Of a stretch of DNA of 64,000 nt, positions 42,731 through 51,618 are shown one piece after another. A model generated the notes under the pieces. The model was not told the origin of the DNA and searched no databases. It was given only the letters and a program-made list of their open reading frames with translations. The stretch spans positions 11,400 through 75,399 of the forward strand of contig JBARRP010000121.1 in NCBI GenBank assembly GCA_049644285.1. The letters are read 5' to 3'. The position numbers were made by a program, and so were the translations under genes. Position 1 is the stretch's first letter, and every line of letters begins with the position of its first letter. Origin of the DNA: CAVRXT01 sp049644285 (lineage in GTDB: Bacteria; Acidobacteriota; Terriglobia; Acidiferrales; UBA7541).

Positions 42731-44107
42731 ATGATGGCAACAGCTTCGGCGACTGCGACGAAACCCGCGCTAGGCCTTCCGCCCGGCCCGAAGGGTCGCT
42801 TCCTCGTCGGCAGCATGCTCGAAATGTCGCGCGACTGGCTGAGATTTTATTCGCGATGCGCGAAGGAATACGGCGACGTCGTGCGTTTCCGCATCGCTCA
42901 CGTTCCCATCTACCTGCTGGTGAATCCTCGGGACATTGAATACGTGCTGGTCACGAATGCCGGGAATTTTACGAAGTCCGCGGACTACCGCGCTCTCGCT
43001 CGCATCCTCGGCAAAGGATTGCTCACGAGCGAGGGGGAATTCTGTCGCCGCCAGCGAAGTCTGATCCAGCCCGCCTTCCGCCACGACAGCATTCTGTCGT
43101 ATGCCCCGGTGATGACGCACGCCGCCAGCCGCATGGTCGATGGATGGCGCGACACCGAAGCGCGCAATCTCCACGAAGACATGATGCGCCTGACCCTCGA
43201 GATCGTCGCGCAATGCCTCTATGGCGCGGAGGTTGCCGAAGTCGCGGAACGGGTCGCCCAGGCCCTCGACGTTGCGGCGGAATCATTCCTCGCCGCCGCA
43301 AGCCAGGCGCTCATCTTTCCTTTTGATGTGCCCGACTTCTTCACACCGCGGTTGCGCCGCGCCATCCGCGAGTTGAACAACGTCATCAACAGCATGATCC
43401 GCGCGCGCCGTGTTTCGAACGAGCCGCGCGGCGACCTGCTCGACACGCTGCTTCGCGCCCGTGACGCGGAAGGCAAGCCCATGAGCGACGCGCAAGTGCG
43501 CGACGAGATGATGACCCTCTTCGTCGCCGGCCATGAAACAACTGCGCTAGCGCTCTCCTGGACATGCTATCTGCTTGCCCAGAACCCCGAGATCGAGGCG
43601 AAGCTTGTCGAGGAATTGCGAACGGATCTCGGCGATCGCGCCCCCGCGCCCGAAGACCTCCAGCGCTTGCGTTACACTGAGATGGTGCTCAAGGAAGCCA
43701 TGCGTCTCTATCCACCCGCCTGGGGCATCGGCCGAAAAGCGATAGCTGAATGTGAAATTGGCGGCTATCGCGTCCCCGCAGGCACCAACATCTTCATCCT
43801 GCAATGGCTCACGCAACGCGACCCGCGCTTCTTCCCCGACCCGGAGCGCTTCGACCCGGAGCGCTGGCGCGACGACCCCGTTCGCGCCGGAAAAATTCCG
43901 CGCTTCGCCTATTTTCCTTTCGGCGGCGGCCCAAGGGTCTGCGTCGGCGCATCCTTCGCCATGATGGAAGCCAGTCTCCTGCTAGCCATGATCCAGCAGA
44001 AGTATCACTTCGACCTCGCCCCCGGCCATCCCGTCGAAGTCTTCGCCTCCGCCACCCTGCGCCCCAAGCACGGCATCCACATAATCCTCCACCGCCGCAA
44101 AGCGTGA
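42731..44107 (+). CDS. Cytochrome P450
   Basis: 458 residues. The I-helix oxygen-binding motif is LFVAGHETTALALSW; the ExxR is in LKEAMRLYPPAWGIGR; the PERF-like region is FFPDPERFDPERW; and the heme loop is FPFGGGPRVCVGASFAMMEA with the Cys ligand. The N-terminus has a PPGPKGRFLVGS proline-rich segment but no strong membrane anchor, so it is probably soluble. The substrate cannot be inferred, and no ferredoxin or reductase gene lies beside it. It is plus strand, starting ~285 bases from the SRP RNA gene, so it must use its own promoter. Confidence 0.94.
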   Translation: MMATASATATKPALGLPPGPKGRFLVGSMLEMSRDWLRFYSRCAKEYGDVVRFRIAHVPIYLLVNPRDIEYVLVTNAGNFTKSADYRALARILGKGLLTSEGEFCRRQRSLIQPAFRHDSILSYAPVMTHAASRMVDGWRDTEARNLHEDMMRLTLEIVAQCLYGAEVAEVAERVAQALDVAAESFLAAASQALIFPFDVPDFFTPRLRRAIRELNNVINSMIRARRVSNEPRGDLLDTLLRARDAEGKPMSDAQVRDEMMTLFVAGHETTALALSWTCYLLAQNPEIEAKLVEELRTDLGDRAPAPEDLQRLRYTEMVLKEAMRLYPPAWGIGRKAIAECEIGGYRVPAGTNIFILQWLTQRDPRFFPDPERFDPERWRDDPVRAGKIPRFAYFPFGGGPRVCVGASFAMMEASLLLAMIQQKYHFDLAPGHPVEVFASATLRPKHGIHIILHRRKA

Positions 44108-44158
44108 TAGCACCGCTGTCTGGCCAGCCGTTTCCGGTGTAGTCTCCGTGGGGTTGTC

Positions 44159-44356
44159 ATGGCTGGATTCAGCAAGCGCATCATGTTTGGCTCTGACGCA
44201 AGCATCTGGCCAAAAACCATGAGCATCGGAATTGAAGCCATCGAGTCGGCCGACTTCCTGAGCGAAGCGCAGAAACGCAACATCCTTTACAACAACGCGG
44301 CGCGCTTCCTGAGGCTTGGTGAGAAGGGCCAGCCACACCGGGAGAGAGCACCATAG
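44159..44356 (+). pseudogene. C-terminal fragment of an amidohydrolase
   Basis: 65 residues in frame, MAGFSKRIMFGSDASIWPKT then EAIESADFLSEAQKRNILYN and NAARFLRL. This is the last ~50 residues of an amidohydrolase-2 protein (metal-site Asp in MFGSD, C-terminal YNNAARFL). The N-terminal barrel with the HxH motif is missing; the preceding 50 bases up to the P450 stop contain no part of it. It is a relic or an insertion/deletion junction, not a working enzyme. Confidence 0.8.
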
Positions 44357-44405
44357 GCACGGGCACAGCGTCTCGACAGAACCCCAATTTGAGAGGTGAG
44401 CGCAA

Positions 44406-44879
44406 ATGATTCCAATTGAAGGCCTCTTTGAAGCGCACATTACTGTTCGTGATTTACAGCGGTCGATCACTTTCTACAGCGATATCGTGGGGCTGGAGGT
44501 GGGACTAGTGCAACCGGAGCGCCCTGCGGCCTTCTTCTGGGTCGGCGGGCGCGGTCGGTCAATGATGGGGATTTTTACCGTGGGAAGCTGGCCTGGCACA
44601 GTGTTTCAACATCACCTGGCCTTTCAAGTGAAACTGGAGGACGTTTTAGCTGCTCCCCAAAGGCTCCGATCTGCGGGGATCACTCCTCTGGGAGGCCGGA
44701 GAGAACCGATTAACGAGCCAATCGTCTTTCCTTGGATGCCCGCCGCATCCGTATTCTTCGATGACCCGGATGGAAACATTTTGGAGTACATCTCCATGCT
44801 TCCTCATCCGCCGCGGCCCGAGCCAGGACCGGTGTCATGGAGCGAATGGCAAGCGACCCACCAGAATCGGCGTGATTGA
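44406..44879 (+). CDS. VOC-family (glyoxalase/dioxygenase fold) protein
   Basis: 157 residues with two beta-alpha-beta-beta-beta units: IEGLFEAHITVRDLQRSITF (YSDIVGLEVG follows) and FQHHLAFQVKLEDVLAAPQR, ending SVFFDDPDGNILEYISML. Candidate metal ligands are His in EAHITV, His in HHLAF and Glu in LEYIS. Members include glyoxalases, extradiol dioxygenases and resistance proteins; this one is not assigned. GAGGTGAG precedes the ATG. It is 49 bases after the amidohydrolase relic. Confidence 0.88.
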   Translation: MIPIEGLFEAHITVRDLQRSITFYSDIVGLEVGLVQPERPAAFFWVGGRGRSMMGIFTVGSWPGTVFQHHLAFQVKLEDVLAAPQRLRSAGITPLGGRREPINEPIVFPWMPAASVFFDDPDGNILEYISMLPHPPRPEPGPVSWSEWQATHQNRRD

Positions 44880-45009
44880 GTCCCAGATGCTCGCAACTCA
44901 ATTACGCGATCGCGCCACGCCTTCGCCCGCTCTTCCGTTCCCAGTGCCTTGCTTCCAGAGCGCTGATGGCTGATAACTGATCGCTGAACGAAAGACGAGC
45001 TGGCTCGCG

Positions 45010-45492
45010 TCACAGCTTCCGCGTCATCACCAACGCATCGACAAATCCCAGCGTCGGATGCTGAAACGCGCCGGGAAGCCGCCCGACAATCTCGAAGCCA
45101 AACCTCTGCCAGAGTCGCACCGCGCGCTCGTTGCTGCTCACCACGAAATTGAACTGCATCGAGCGGAATCCGCGAGCCTTCGCGCGTTCAAGTGAATGCG
45201 CGCACATCGCTCGAGCCACACCGCGTCCCATCGACCGCGGAGCGGTCATGTACCCGCAGTTCGCGACATGAGCCCCGCCGCCTTTCTGGTTCGCCCGCAG
45301 ATAATACGTCCCGACAATCTCGCCATCCACTTCCGTGACGAACACTTCATGTTCGGGTGAAGACCAATACGCCAGCGCTGCGTCCCGCGCCATGTCCCGC
45401 GGCAAGGGATAAGTCTCACCCGCCCGGATCGTAGGCTCGAGAATCCCCCAGATCGCATCTTTATCCGTTTGGGTCGCAGGACCGATTTGCAT
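45010..45492 (-). CDS. GNAT-family N-acetyltransferase
   Basis: 160 residues. The acetyl-CoA motif A is MTAPRSMGRGVARAMCAHSL (R-x-M-G-R-G-V-A). Strands EVFVTEVDGEIVGTYYLRAN and FRSMQFNFVVSSNERAVRLW are followed by QRFGFEIVGRLPGAF, all typical of the family. The acceptor is unknown. It is convergent with the VOC gene. Confidence 0.88.
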   Translation of the reverse strand: MQIGPATQTDKDAIWGILEPTIRAGETYPLPRDMARDAALAYWSSPEHEVFVTEVDGEIVGTYYLRANQKGGGAHVANCGYMTAPRSMGRGVARAMCAHSLERAKARGFRSMQFNFVVSSNERAVRLWQRFGFEIVGRLPGAFQHPTLGFVDALVMTRKL

Positions 45493-45854
45493 CCTTCACC
45501 TTGTCCGGCTTCCAGCCTCTAGCATCGAGCTTCTAGCTTCCAGAACAAATTGTCCACAACACTAACCCCTTGAATTCGCCGTTTTCCGTATTACGCTAGT
45601 TTGCCGGCTTATGTAGCACGGCAGGTAAAAACAAATGGCTCGAACTTATCTTAGCGGCCCTGGGGTTTCCAATCCCCAGCTCTATCGGGCTTACGTCATC
45701 CCACTTATTTTCTGTGGCTCCAACCACGATTCTCGAGACTCGGCCATCCAATTTCTACTCGATACACGAAATGACAGTCGCAAACGCCTAACTTCAACAA
45801 AACACAGCTCAACCCCAATTCTGCCCGCAACACAAATGGCGTTTTTCTGAAAGT
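45493..45854. other. Intergenic stretch upstream of the candidate structured RNA
   Basis: No convincing gene. A 71-codon frame at 45635-45850 has no ribosome binding site and atypical composition. A small hairpin (CTGGGG/CCCCAG, 45660-45679) is present. A promoter-like TTGAAT near 45572 with a weak TACGCT 16 bases on could drive a plus-strand RNA. Confidence 0.4.
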
Positions 45855-45859
45855 GCGGT

Positions 45860-46023
45860 GCAGGCACTCCGGTGGTCTCGCTCCGCGAGGCCCGAAACCG
45901 GAGAGAAAATCCAGCGGGTGGATTCCGATAGTCCCAACCGGCGGGACTTGAAACCGGACGCGAAGGTGTGCCGAAAAGCAGGTGGTAGCCACGGCGGGCG
46001 CCTTTTCCGCCGTGGGCTTTTCT
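45860..46023 (+). ncRNA. Candidate structured RNA with its own terminator, unassigned
   Basis: The plus strand can fold into a closed multibranch structure. P1 pairs GGCAC (45863-45867) with GTGCC (45968-45972). Inside are hairpin A (TCCGGT/ACCGGA, 45868-45902, containing an inner GGTCTCG/CGAGGCC stem), hairpin B (AATCCA/TGGATT, 45908-45924) and hairpin C (GTCCC/GGGAC, 45931-45947, loop AACCGGC). A strong intrinsic terminator follows at 45989-46023. There is no protein gene in this transcript. I compared it mentally with tmRNA, RNase P, 6S, cobalamin and c-di-GMP riboswitches and found no match. Confidence 0.45.
45989..46023 (+). terminator. Rho-independent terminator
   Basis: CCACGGCGG (45989-45997) pairs perfectly with CCGCCGTGG (46007-46015) across a nine-base loop, followed by GCTTTTCT. 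It points in the plus direction, ends just before the convergent AHSA1 gene, and has no plus-strand protein gene within 1 kb upstream. Confidence 0.75.
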
Positions 46024-46048
46024 CCATACACGCCGCTCACAGCGCTGG

Positions 46049-47012
46049 TTATGGCCGGTTTTCGCGCCAGTTATCGGAGTTCCCCGAGCTCGAAGAGGAA
46101 GGCGGGCAGCGCAAGCAGAAACAGCAGGCCGCTAGCAAGCTGTCGTTGAGATACAAGGCCCAAGTATTCGAACACACGCCGAAGCATTCCAGCGGCGCGA
46201 GCCCCGTATGCGTGAACGTGAGCTGGGAATGACCCGACTCGAGAGGCGTAATCTCAAAACGCAGCGTCGTCCCGACCCAATCGCGCAAATCGCTGAACCC
46301 GGACGCCTCCGGATGCTTCGAATCCGTGCATATCCATTCCACGCATCGATCCGGCTCGAGCCGCACAATCCTCGCGATCACGTAGAAGCCTGCCTTTGGG
46401 AAGCGAAATGTGGCTGTGCCGCCGACCCGCTCCTCGATCTGGCAGACCTGAGTCCACCAATGCCTCACGCCTTCCGCTGTGGAGAATTGCTCGTAGAGTT
46501 TCTGAGGCGGCACCGCAAACTTCAACTTCAGATCGAAATCGTGGCGGTCTCTTGCTCGGTTCGGAGCCTTCCTCTCAAAATAAGCTGCGAGCTTGTTGAC
46601 GATATCTGTCCAGCCTTTCTCGTGCTGCCGGACCGCTTCCGGCTTGACGAACCTTTCGTGAGTCAGTGTCAATTCGCAATACTCCCCAAGCTCTTCGAGC
46701 TCGACCGTCACCAGCGTCGGCTGGTTGTCGGTTCCCTTCGAGATCCATATGAACGCCAGCTTCGAAGGCGGCTCAAACGACGCGGCATTCGCCGGTGTGG
46801 TCGTATTCCTTCTCGCCCTCCTTCATGAGGATGCGGAACTTGCCCCCCACGCGCACATCCAGTTGAGTTTCGGCGGATGTGACGCCTCCCGGGCACATCC
46901 ATTCCGAAATGCCCTGCGGATCGGTCCAAGCCCCGAACACTTCCTGGCGCGTTGCGCGGATCAATCTTCGGACAACGAGCCGGTCTGCAGATTCAACAGG
47001 TTTGGCAGTCAT
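46049..47012 (-). pseudogene. Two-domain AHSA1/SRPBCC protein split by a +1 frameshift
   Basis: The first part (46773-47012) starts MTAKPVESADRLVVRRLIRA and stops after GECRVV. In the next frame the sequence continues EPPSKLAFIWISKGTDNQPT and TLVTVELEELGEYCELTLTH, the second half of the same AHSA1 domain. Removing one T from the GTTT run at 46775-46777 joins them. A second SRPBCC domain follows (DFDLKLKFAVPPQKLYEQFS) and ends in an odd Cys/Ser-rich tail. The gene starts 15 bases after the ArsR stop with GGAG upstream. ArsR-AHSA1 pairs are common. The frameshift may be real or an assembly error. Confidence 0.75.
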
Positions 47013-47027
47013 ATTTTTTCTCCGCGT

Positions 47028-47372
47028 TCAGTCGTGACGCAGTTTCCGTTTCGCGGCCAGGTGCCGTTCGAGCGCATCCAGCCGGATTTCCCAGAACTCC
47101 CGGTAGTGGTCGAGCCATGCCGTCGCTTCCCGCAGCGGCCTCCCTACCAAACGGCAATGATGCTCGCGGCCGTGGATCTCGCGCCGCACGAGTCCCGCCC
47201 GCTCTAGCACCATGATGTGTTTCGAGATCGCGTTCAGCGACACGCGAAAGGGCCGAGCGATCTCCGTTACCCTCGCCGGACCTGCTCGAAGGCTTTCCAA
47301 GATGGCCCGGCGGGTAGGATCGGCCACCGCCGAGAAGATACGGTCCAGTGGTGTTGCGGAATATTCAACCAT
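47028..47372 (-). CDS. ArsR-family transcriptional regulator
   Basis: 114 residues from the ATG at 47372. The winged-helix is SATPLDRIFSAVADPTRRAI, VTEIARPFRVSLNAISKHIM (recognition helix) and VLERAGLVRREIHGREHHCR. The usual metal-binding Cys of ArsR/SmtB is absent, as in the SRPBCC-linked subgroup. A TTGACA/TATATT promoter ends seven bases before this ATG, and a perfect palindrome covers -10 to start, so the mRNA is probably leaderless and self-repressed. The longer frame to 47408 would begin inside the -35 element. It is followed at 15 bases by its AHSA1 partner. Confidence 0.88.
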   Translation of the reverse strand: MVEYSATPLDRIFSAVADPTRRAILESLRAGPARVTEIARPFRVSLNAISKHIMVLERAGLVRREIHGREHHCRLVGRPLREATAWLDHYREFWEIRLDALERHLAAKRKLRHD

Positions 47373-47408
47373 GCGGTTGAATATATGCACGGCGCACCTC
47401 TTTGTCAA
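47361..47408 (-). promoter_or_regulatory. Promoter and palindromic operator of the arsR-like gene
   Basis: Minus strand: TTGACA (47408-47403), 17 bases, TATATT (47385-47380). An inverted repeat with 10-base arms, ATATTCAACC (47361-47370) and GGTTGAATAT (47375-47384), surrounds ATGC. It overlaps the -10 element and the start codon (47370-47372). Binding there would block initiation, as known for ArsR repressors. Confidence 0.75.
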
Positions 47409-47605
47409 CTCCTATTCGACGAGCCCCGAAGCCTTCGCCGATGGCGCTTAGGAACACAAAATACCTGTTTTTCGGTGGAACCATTCCGCGGATTGCAGTA
47501 TCTTATCGGCGGGGTGCCATCCTCCGCACCCGAACCGCGGCGCCAGCGGCAAGCCCCACGAAACGGGGAGGCCCGTACCGGCTGGTACAGGCACAGGAGG
47601 ATCGA

Positions 47606-48304
47606 ATGAAACGTCTAGTGGTAATCGGCGCCGTGGTGTCACTCACGTTCTGCTTCACCCCGGCGGTTTATTCCCAGTCAAATCAACTCCAGCAGGGAAC
47701 GCAACTGCACTTGACCCTGCTCAACGGCTTGAGCACGACCGTGGCGCGCGACGGCGATCCCTTCGTCGCGACCGTCACCGAGCCGGTCTATTTTGGCGGG
47801 CAAATGATTTTGCCGGCTGGAGCAAAAATCAACGGCCAGGTTAGCAATGTGACTCACCCGAAGCGTTTCGCCATGATTCGCGGCGAAGCATCGATGAACC
47901 TGGTCTTTCGTTCGATCGAAGTCCAGAGCCGCATCATCCCGGCGCAGATGAGCATCATCTCAATTTACAGCGGTGGCGCCGATGCAGGTAAATCGCGGAA
48001 GGATTTGCACACCGTCGAAGGCGTCGTCGTCGAGCAGAAACGCGATATTAAGGGTGATGTCGTGGCCGTGGCGATGGGAACTGGCGGCGGCTCCGTTGTG
48101 GGTGCGGTCTTCAGCCACGTTTTGCGCGGAACCGTTATCGGCTTGGCGGGAAGTTCCGCATATATCGTCATGAGGAGAGGCAAGGACGTCGAACTGCCGG
48201 CGCAGACGCAGATGCTGGTGCGCCTCGACTCGAATGTCTCGCTTCCCGTGCTGCCGAAGACGACAGCCACGACTGCGACTGACTCCTCCTCCGGCCAGAG
48301 ATAA
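47606..48304 (+). CDS. Secreted protein of unknown function
   Basis: 232 residues from the ATG at 47606, with AGGAGG six bases upstream; the open frame extends upstream to 47402 but is not coding-like. A signal peptide (MKRLVVIGAVVSLTFCFTPA) is followed by a domain with GTQLHLTLLNGLSTTVARDG, DPFVATVTEPVYFGGQMILP, and AGAKINGQVSNVTHP, resembling the beta-barrel of TrbI/VirB10-like or related periplasmic proteins. Near the C-terminus is a Gly-rich segment GTGGGSVVGAVFSHVLRGTV. I cannot assign a role. Confidence 0.75.
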   Translation: MKRLVVIGAVVSLTFCFTPAVYSQSNQLQQGTQLHLTLLNGLSTTVARDGDPFVATVTEPVYFGGQMILPAGAKINGQVSNVTHPKRFAMIRGEASMNLVFRSIEVQSRIIPAQMSIISIYSGGADAGKSRKDLHTVEGVVVEQKRDIKGDVVAVAMGTGGGSVVGAVFSHVLRGTVIGLAGSSAYIVMRRGKDVELPAQTQMLVRLDSNVSLPVLPKTTATTATDSSSGQR

Positions 48305-48500
48305 ACGATAGCTCTGTACTGTTTCGCATTGCCGCGGGGGGCGGGCGGCGGCGATAAGGGGCGTGCAATGCTGCTCGCGAAGGGTGTGCTTCGCGTGCTG
48401 TCGGGGCGGGTTTCAAGCTAACGCTACAGAAACAGGTTGCGGCTGTTGCAGATCGAAACGCCGTGCTCACCTGAAACAGGCAGATGAAACGTTCGGGCGT

Positions 48501-49923
48501 TTAAGCGGCGGTTTTCCCCACTGTTTGTTTGTGGGCGCGCTTCAGATAGCGATACAGGCTGGTCCGTCCGATCCCGAGTATCTGCGAGGCGCGGACGCGG
48601 TTTCCGTTGCACATTTCCAGGACGCGCCGGATGTGAACTTGGCGCACTTCCTCGAGAGGCAGCGGACGCCAGGTCTCTTCTAAATGCGCCGCGCTTGCTC
48701 GAGGCTTCTGCAGATGCTGGGGCAGATCACTCACATCAATGAAATCGTTGGCGCAGGTCAGGGCAGCGCTCGAAATCACGTTTTCAAGCTCGCGGATATT
48801 TCCCGGCCAATCGTGGTGCAGCAGAACTACCTGAGCGCGGCGAGTGAGCCCGTGCAGCGTCTTTCCGTAAGCCTCGCTGTACTTTTTCAGAAAATGGTGC
48901 ACCAGGATGGTGAGGTCCTCGGAGCGGTCAAGCAATCCGGGCAAACGCAGCTCGAGGGTGCTGAGGCGGTAGAAAAGATCCTCGCGAAAGCGGCCGGCCA
49001 GGACTTCGGCGCGCAGATCCCGATTCGTGGCGGCGATCAATCGCACGTCGATCTTTTTGACTTCGGGTGAGCCGACCCGCTGGATTTCGCGGTTTTGGAT
49101 CACGCGAAGTAATTTCGTCTGCATGGGAAGCGATGTTTCGCCGACCTCGTCCAGGAAAACGGTGCCGCCGTTGGCGTATTCGAAGAGTCCCGGGCGGGTA
49201 TCAGTGGCGCCTGCAAAAGATCCGCGCACATGTCCGAAGAGCTGGCTTTCGAGCAACGTATCGACCATGGCCGAACAGTTGCAGACGGCGAAGCGCTCTT
49301 GCGCGACCGGCTCATCGCGTGGAGGGCGCGGGCCACCAGCTCCTTCCCAGCGCCAGTGGGGCCGCTGACCAGGACGTTGGTGTAGTGACGCGCGACTTGC
49401 GCGCGAGATCAAAAAGCTCCAGCATTGCGGGGCTCTTTCCGACGATGCCGTGGAATTTCAAATTGCTCAGCAATTGTTCCTGGAGCTGGCGGACTTGCGA
49501 TCGCTGCGTGAAAACTTCCGCCAACTCGTCCAGTGTTCGCAAGAGGCGCGCATAATCGAGAGGCTTGCAAAGATAGTCGTAAGCGCCTTGCTTGACAGCT
49601 TCGATGGCGGAATCGACGGAATAAAAGCCGGTCACGAAAATGATGTAGATGCCAGGATCGATGCGTTGCGCCTTTTCGAGCAACGCGAGCCCATCCGTTC
49701 CGGGCATCTTGATGTCCGCCAGAACCACTCGACAAGAGCCCACGCGAACTTTTTCCAGAGCCTCGTTTGGATCGGTGGTTCCTTCAACGGTGAACCCCGC
49801 TTTTGCGAGGCGCGTGGTGACAAGTTCGACTTGATCGGGCTCATCATCCAGGACGCAGACAGTAAGGTTGCTCCGGCTCAGACTTGCGACCGTCTTTTCC
49901 ATTGTGGATGTCATCCTGGCCAA
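48501..49923 (-). pseudogene. Sigma-54-dependent response regulator broken by two frameshifts
   Basis: Receiver domain (LTVCVLDDEPDQVELVTTRL, phospho-Asp in VVLADIKMPGTDGLALL, conserved Lys in DYLCKPLDYARLL), AAA+ domain and Fis-type helix-turn-helix (VRASQILGIGRTSLYRYLKR). The AAA+ domain runs through three frames: one base is lost near 49395 (after DLARK) and another near 49309 (after HAMS). Between them the Walker A reads VLVSGPTGAGKELVARALH. The sigma-54 contact loop is GSFAGA instead of GAFTGA. Walker B (GTVFLDEVGE) and the arginine finger region are intact. No cognate histidine kinase is adjacent. Confidence 0.85.
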
Positions 49924-50205
49924 AGACTACAGGCAAGGTCAGTGCCAGAGTGGTAGAGGAAGAGACCGAGGACACACGGTCAGGAATACTCTGCCACGAA
50001 AAAAGGCGTCCTTGCGACTAGCTCATATTGCGGCGGTTAGCACAGACCCGCGGACTTGGCAGGGTTGTAATGCGGGGATCGATGCTCCAGTTTTGCTGCA
50101 ACGTTCGACGCGCTCACGTTCCGAACTGGAACCGCAGGCTCAAAGAGGAACCTGGGCTCAAAATTTGCTTGCCAGCTTGCTTGTTTCGCTGGCTGCGCCC
50201 CGAAG

Positions 50206-50550
50206 TTAGGATGGTAGAACTTCGGCGTGCTCAGCGACGACGGGGAGCCTCTCGTGAGCGCTGCGGCGAGCTCGGAGTTGCTGGAGACCGACGCGGATCA
50301 AGCCCCGCGCATCGCGCGTTCCCACGCTGACGGCTTGATAGGCGATGGGATAATTGTTCTCGGCGGCGAAGGCCTGAAGCAGACGGACGAAAACTACGGT
50401 GCCCTCGCGAAGCGGGCTTTGCACGCATACCTCTTTGCTTCCCTGCTCGTCCCATTTGAGAGCAGTCTTCTCCACGAAGAAACTCTCGCCGACGTCCCAA
50501 CCGGAAATCTCGACCCGGTAGCTGTTTTCTTCCTCTTCTTGCCAATGCAT
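50206..50550 (-). CDS. Small conserved protein, possibly PilZ-like
   Basis: 114 residues from the ATG at 50550 (MHWQEEEENSYRVEISGWDV, then GESFFVEKTALKWDEQGSKE). The pattern of a Trp-Asp turn followed by SFFVEKTxLxW and VFVRLLQAF strands resembles small acidobacterial proteins with a PilZ-like or beta-barrel fold, which I recall but cannot name. The last ~35 residues are Arg/His-rich. The frame continues upstream to 50610 without support. Confidence 0.5.
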   Translation of the reverse strand: MHWQEEEENSYRVEISGWDVGESFFVEKTALKWDEQGSKEVCVQSPLREGTVVFVRLLQAFAAENNYPIAYQAVSVGTRDARGLIRVGLQQLRARRSAHERLPVVAEHAEVLPS

Positions 50551-50736
50551 TGAACTTCGTCCGAAGTGCAGTAAGCAGCGGGAATGCCAAACCCCCCTCC
50601 GATCCCGCAATCGCTCACGCCGAAAGACTTAGAGCGTGCTGGGCAGGAACTTGCGGCTGACCGGCTGTTCCATTCAAAGCCTTTGTGCGGGTTTGAATCA
50701 GGGGGAAGCAACGACGAAATCAGCGAGCTGGGCCGC

Positions 50737-51441
50737 TCAGCCGTAGCCGGCGCCGGGATAGAGCAGATTCAATGCTAATGGAAAGAGGAAATTGAAAATT
50801 TTTCCGTAGAGCGCCCAGGCGAGAATCAACCCGAGCATTCCGAATCCCTGGGTTCTTGTCCATTCGAGGAATCGCAAAGCGCCCTCTTCGCTCATGAACA
50901 GCGTGATTCCAGTGTTGCCGTCCAACGGCGGCACTGGAAGCAGATTGAAGGTGCCCAGCAGCAGATTGAGAACGAAAAGAATGCTGAGGAAGGTTGCCGC
51001 GAATCCGGCCGTGCCGGGCTCGATTGCTTCCGTAATGTGCGTGAATCCGGCGGTGTGCGGAGCGCGTAGGAAACCAAAGGCCATACCGAAGCGAATCCCT
51101 ACTGCCGCCAGAAGCAAAAGCGAGAAATTAGCGGCCGGCCCAGCCAGGGCCATCCAGGCGGCGCGTCGTGGAAAGCGACGTTGCCATTCGGGATCATAGG
51201 GAGCGCTAGCCCAGCCAATCATCCATTTGGAGAGAAAGTAAGAAAGGATCGGCACAACGAGCAATCCAACCGGTTCGCGGCGAATGTGCGGGATCGGGTT
51301 GAGTGATACTTGGCCACCGTGGAAGGCTGTCGGGTCCCCGCCCAGCTTCGCAGCGAGCGCGTGAGCCCCTTCATGGCAAGTCGTCGAGAAGAGAAAGACA
51401 ATATACCAGATGACGCCGAGGACCAGGAATTGGGGATTCAT
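50737..51441 (-). CDS. Site-2 protease family (M50) membrane metalloprotease
   Basis: 234 residues from the ATG at 51441 (AGGCGG upstream). The zinc motif is TTCHEGAHALAAKLGGD (HExxH) in the first helix, with the third ligand in LLPVPPLDGNTGITLFM (NxxPxPxLDG). About five membrane helices are visible (FLVLGVIWYIVFLFST, LLVVPILSYFLSKWMIGWA, AAWMALAGPAANFSLLLLAA, FLSILFVLNLLLGTFNLL, MLGLILAWALYGKIFNFLF). No PDZ or CBS domain. It resembles the short bacterial S2P homologues of unknown substrate. Confidence 0.9.
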   Translation of the reverse strand: MNPQFLVLGVIWYIVFLFSTTCHEGAHALAAKLGGDPTAFHGGQVSLNPIPHIRREPVGLLVVPILSYFLSKWMIGWASAPYDPEWQRRFPRRAAWMALAGPAANFSLLLLAAVGIRFGMAFGFLRAPHTAGFTHITEAIEPGTAGFAATFLSILFVLNLLLGTFNLLPVPPLDGNTGITLFMSEEGALRFLEWTRTQGFGMLGLILAWALYGKIFNFLFPLALNLLYPGAGYG

Positions 51442-51618
51442 CGCGCCGCCTAGACTAGTGAGTAAGGCGGCAGGGCGCAATACTTTTCACGGAACAAAGC
51501 GCCGAGGCTCGAGCCCGTGGCGATTTTTCTTGACCGCATCCGCCTTCACGCATAAACTGATTGTCAACGGTATCGCCTGGGAACTTTCCTGAGGGGCAGG
51601 AAAGGAGCAAGGAACTTC

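Noticed and set aside
45635..45850. 71-codon plus-strand frame before the structured RNA
   Set aside because: No translation signal, unusual composition, no recognisable content.
45860..46023. Hammerhead ribozyme, because of CGAAAC after a stem
   Set aside because: The required CTGATGA box is missing before the stem and no cleavage-site helix is in place.
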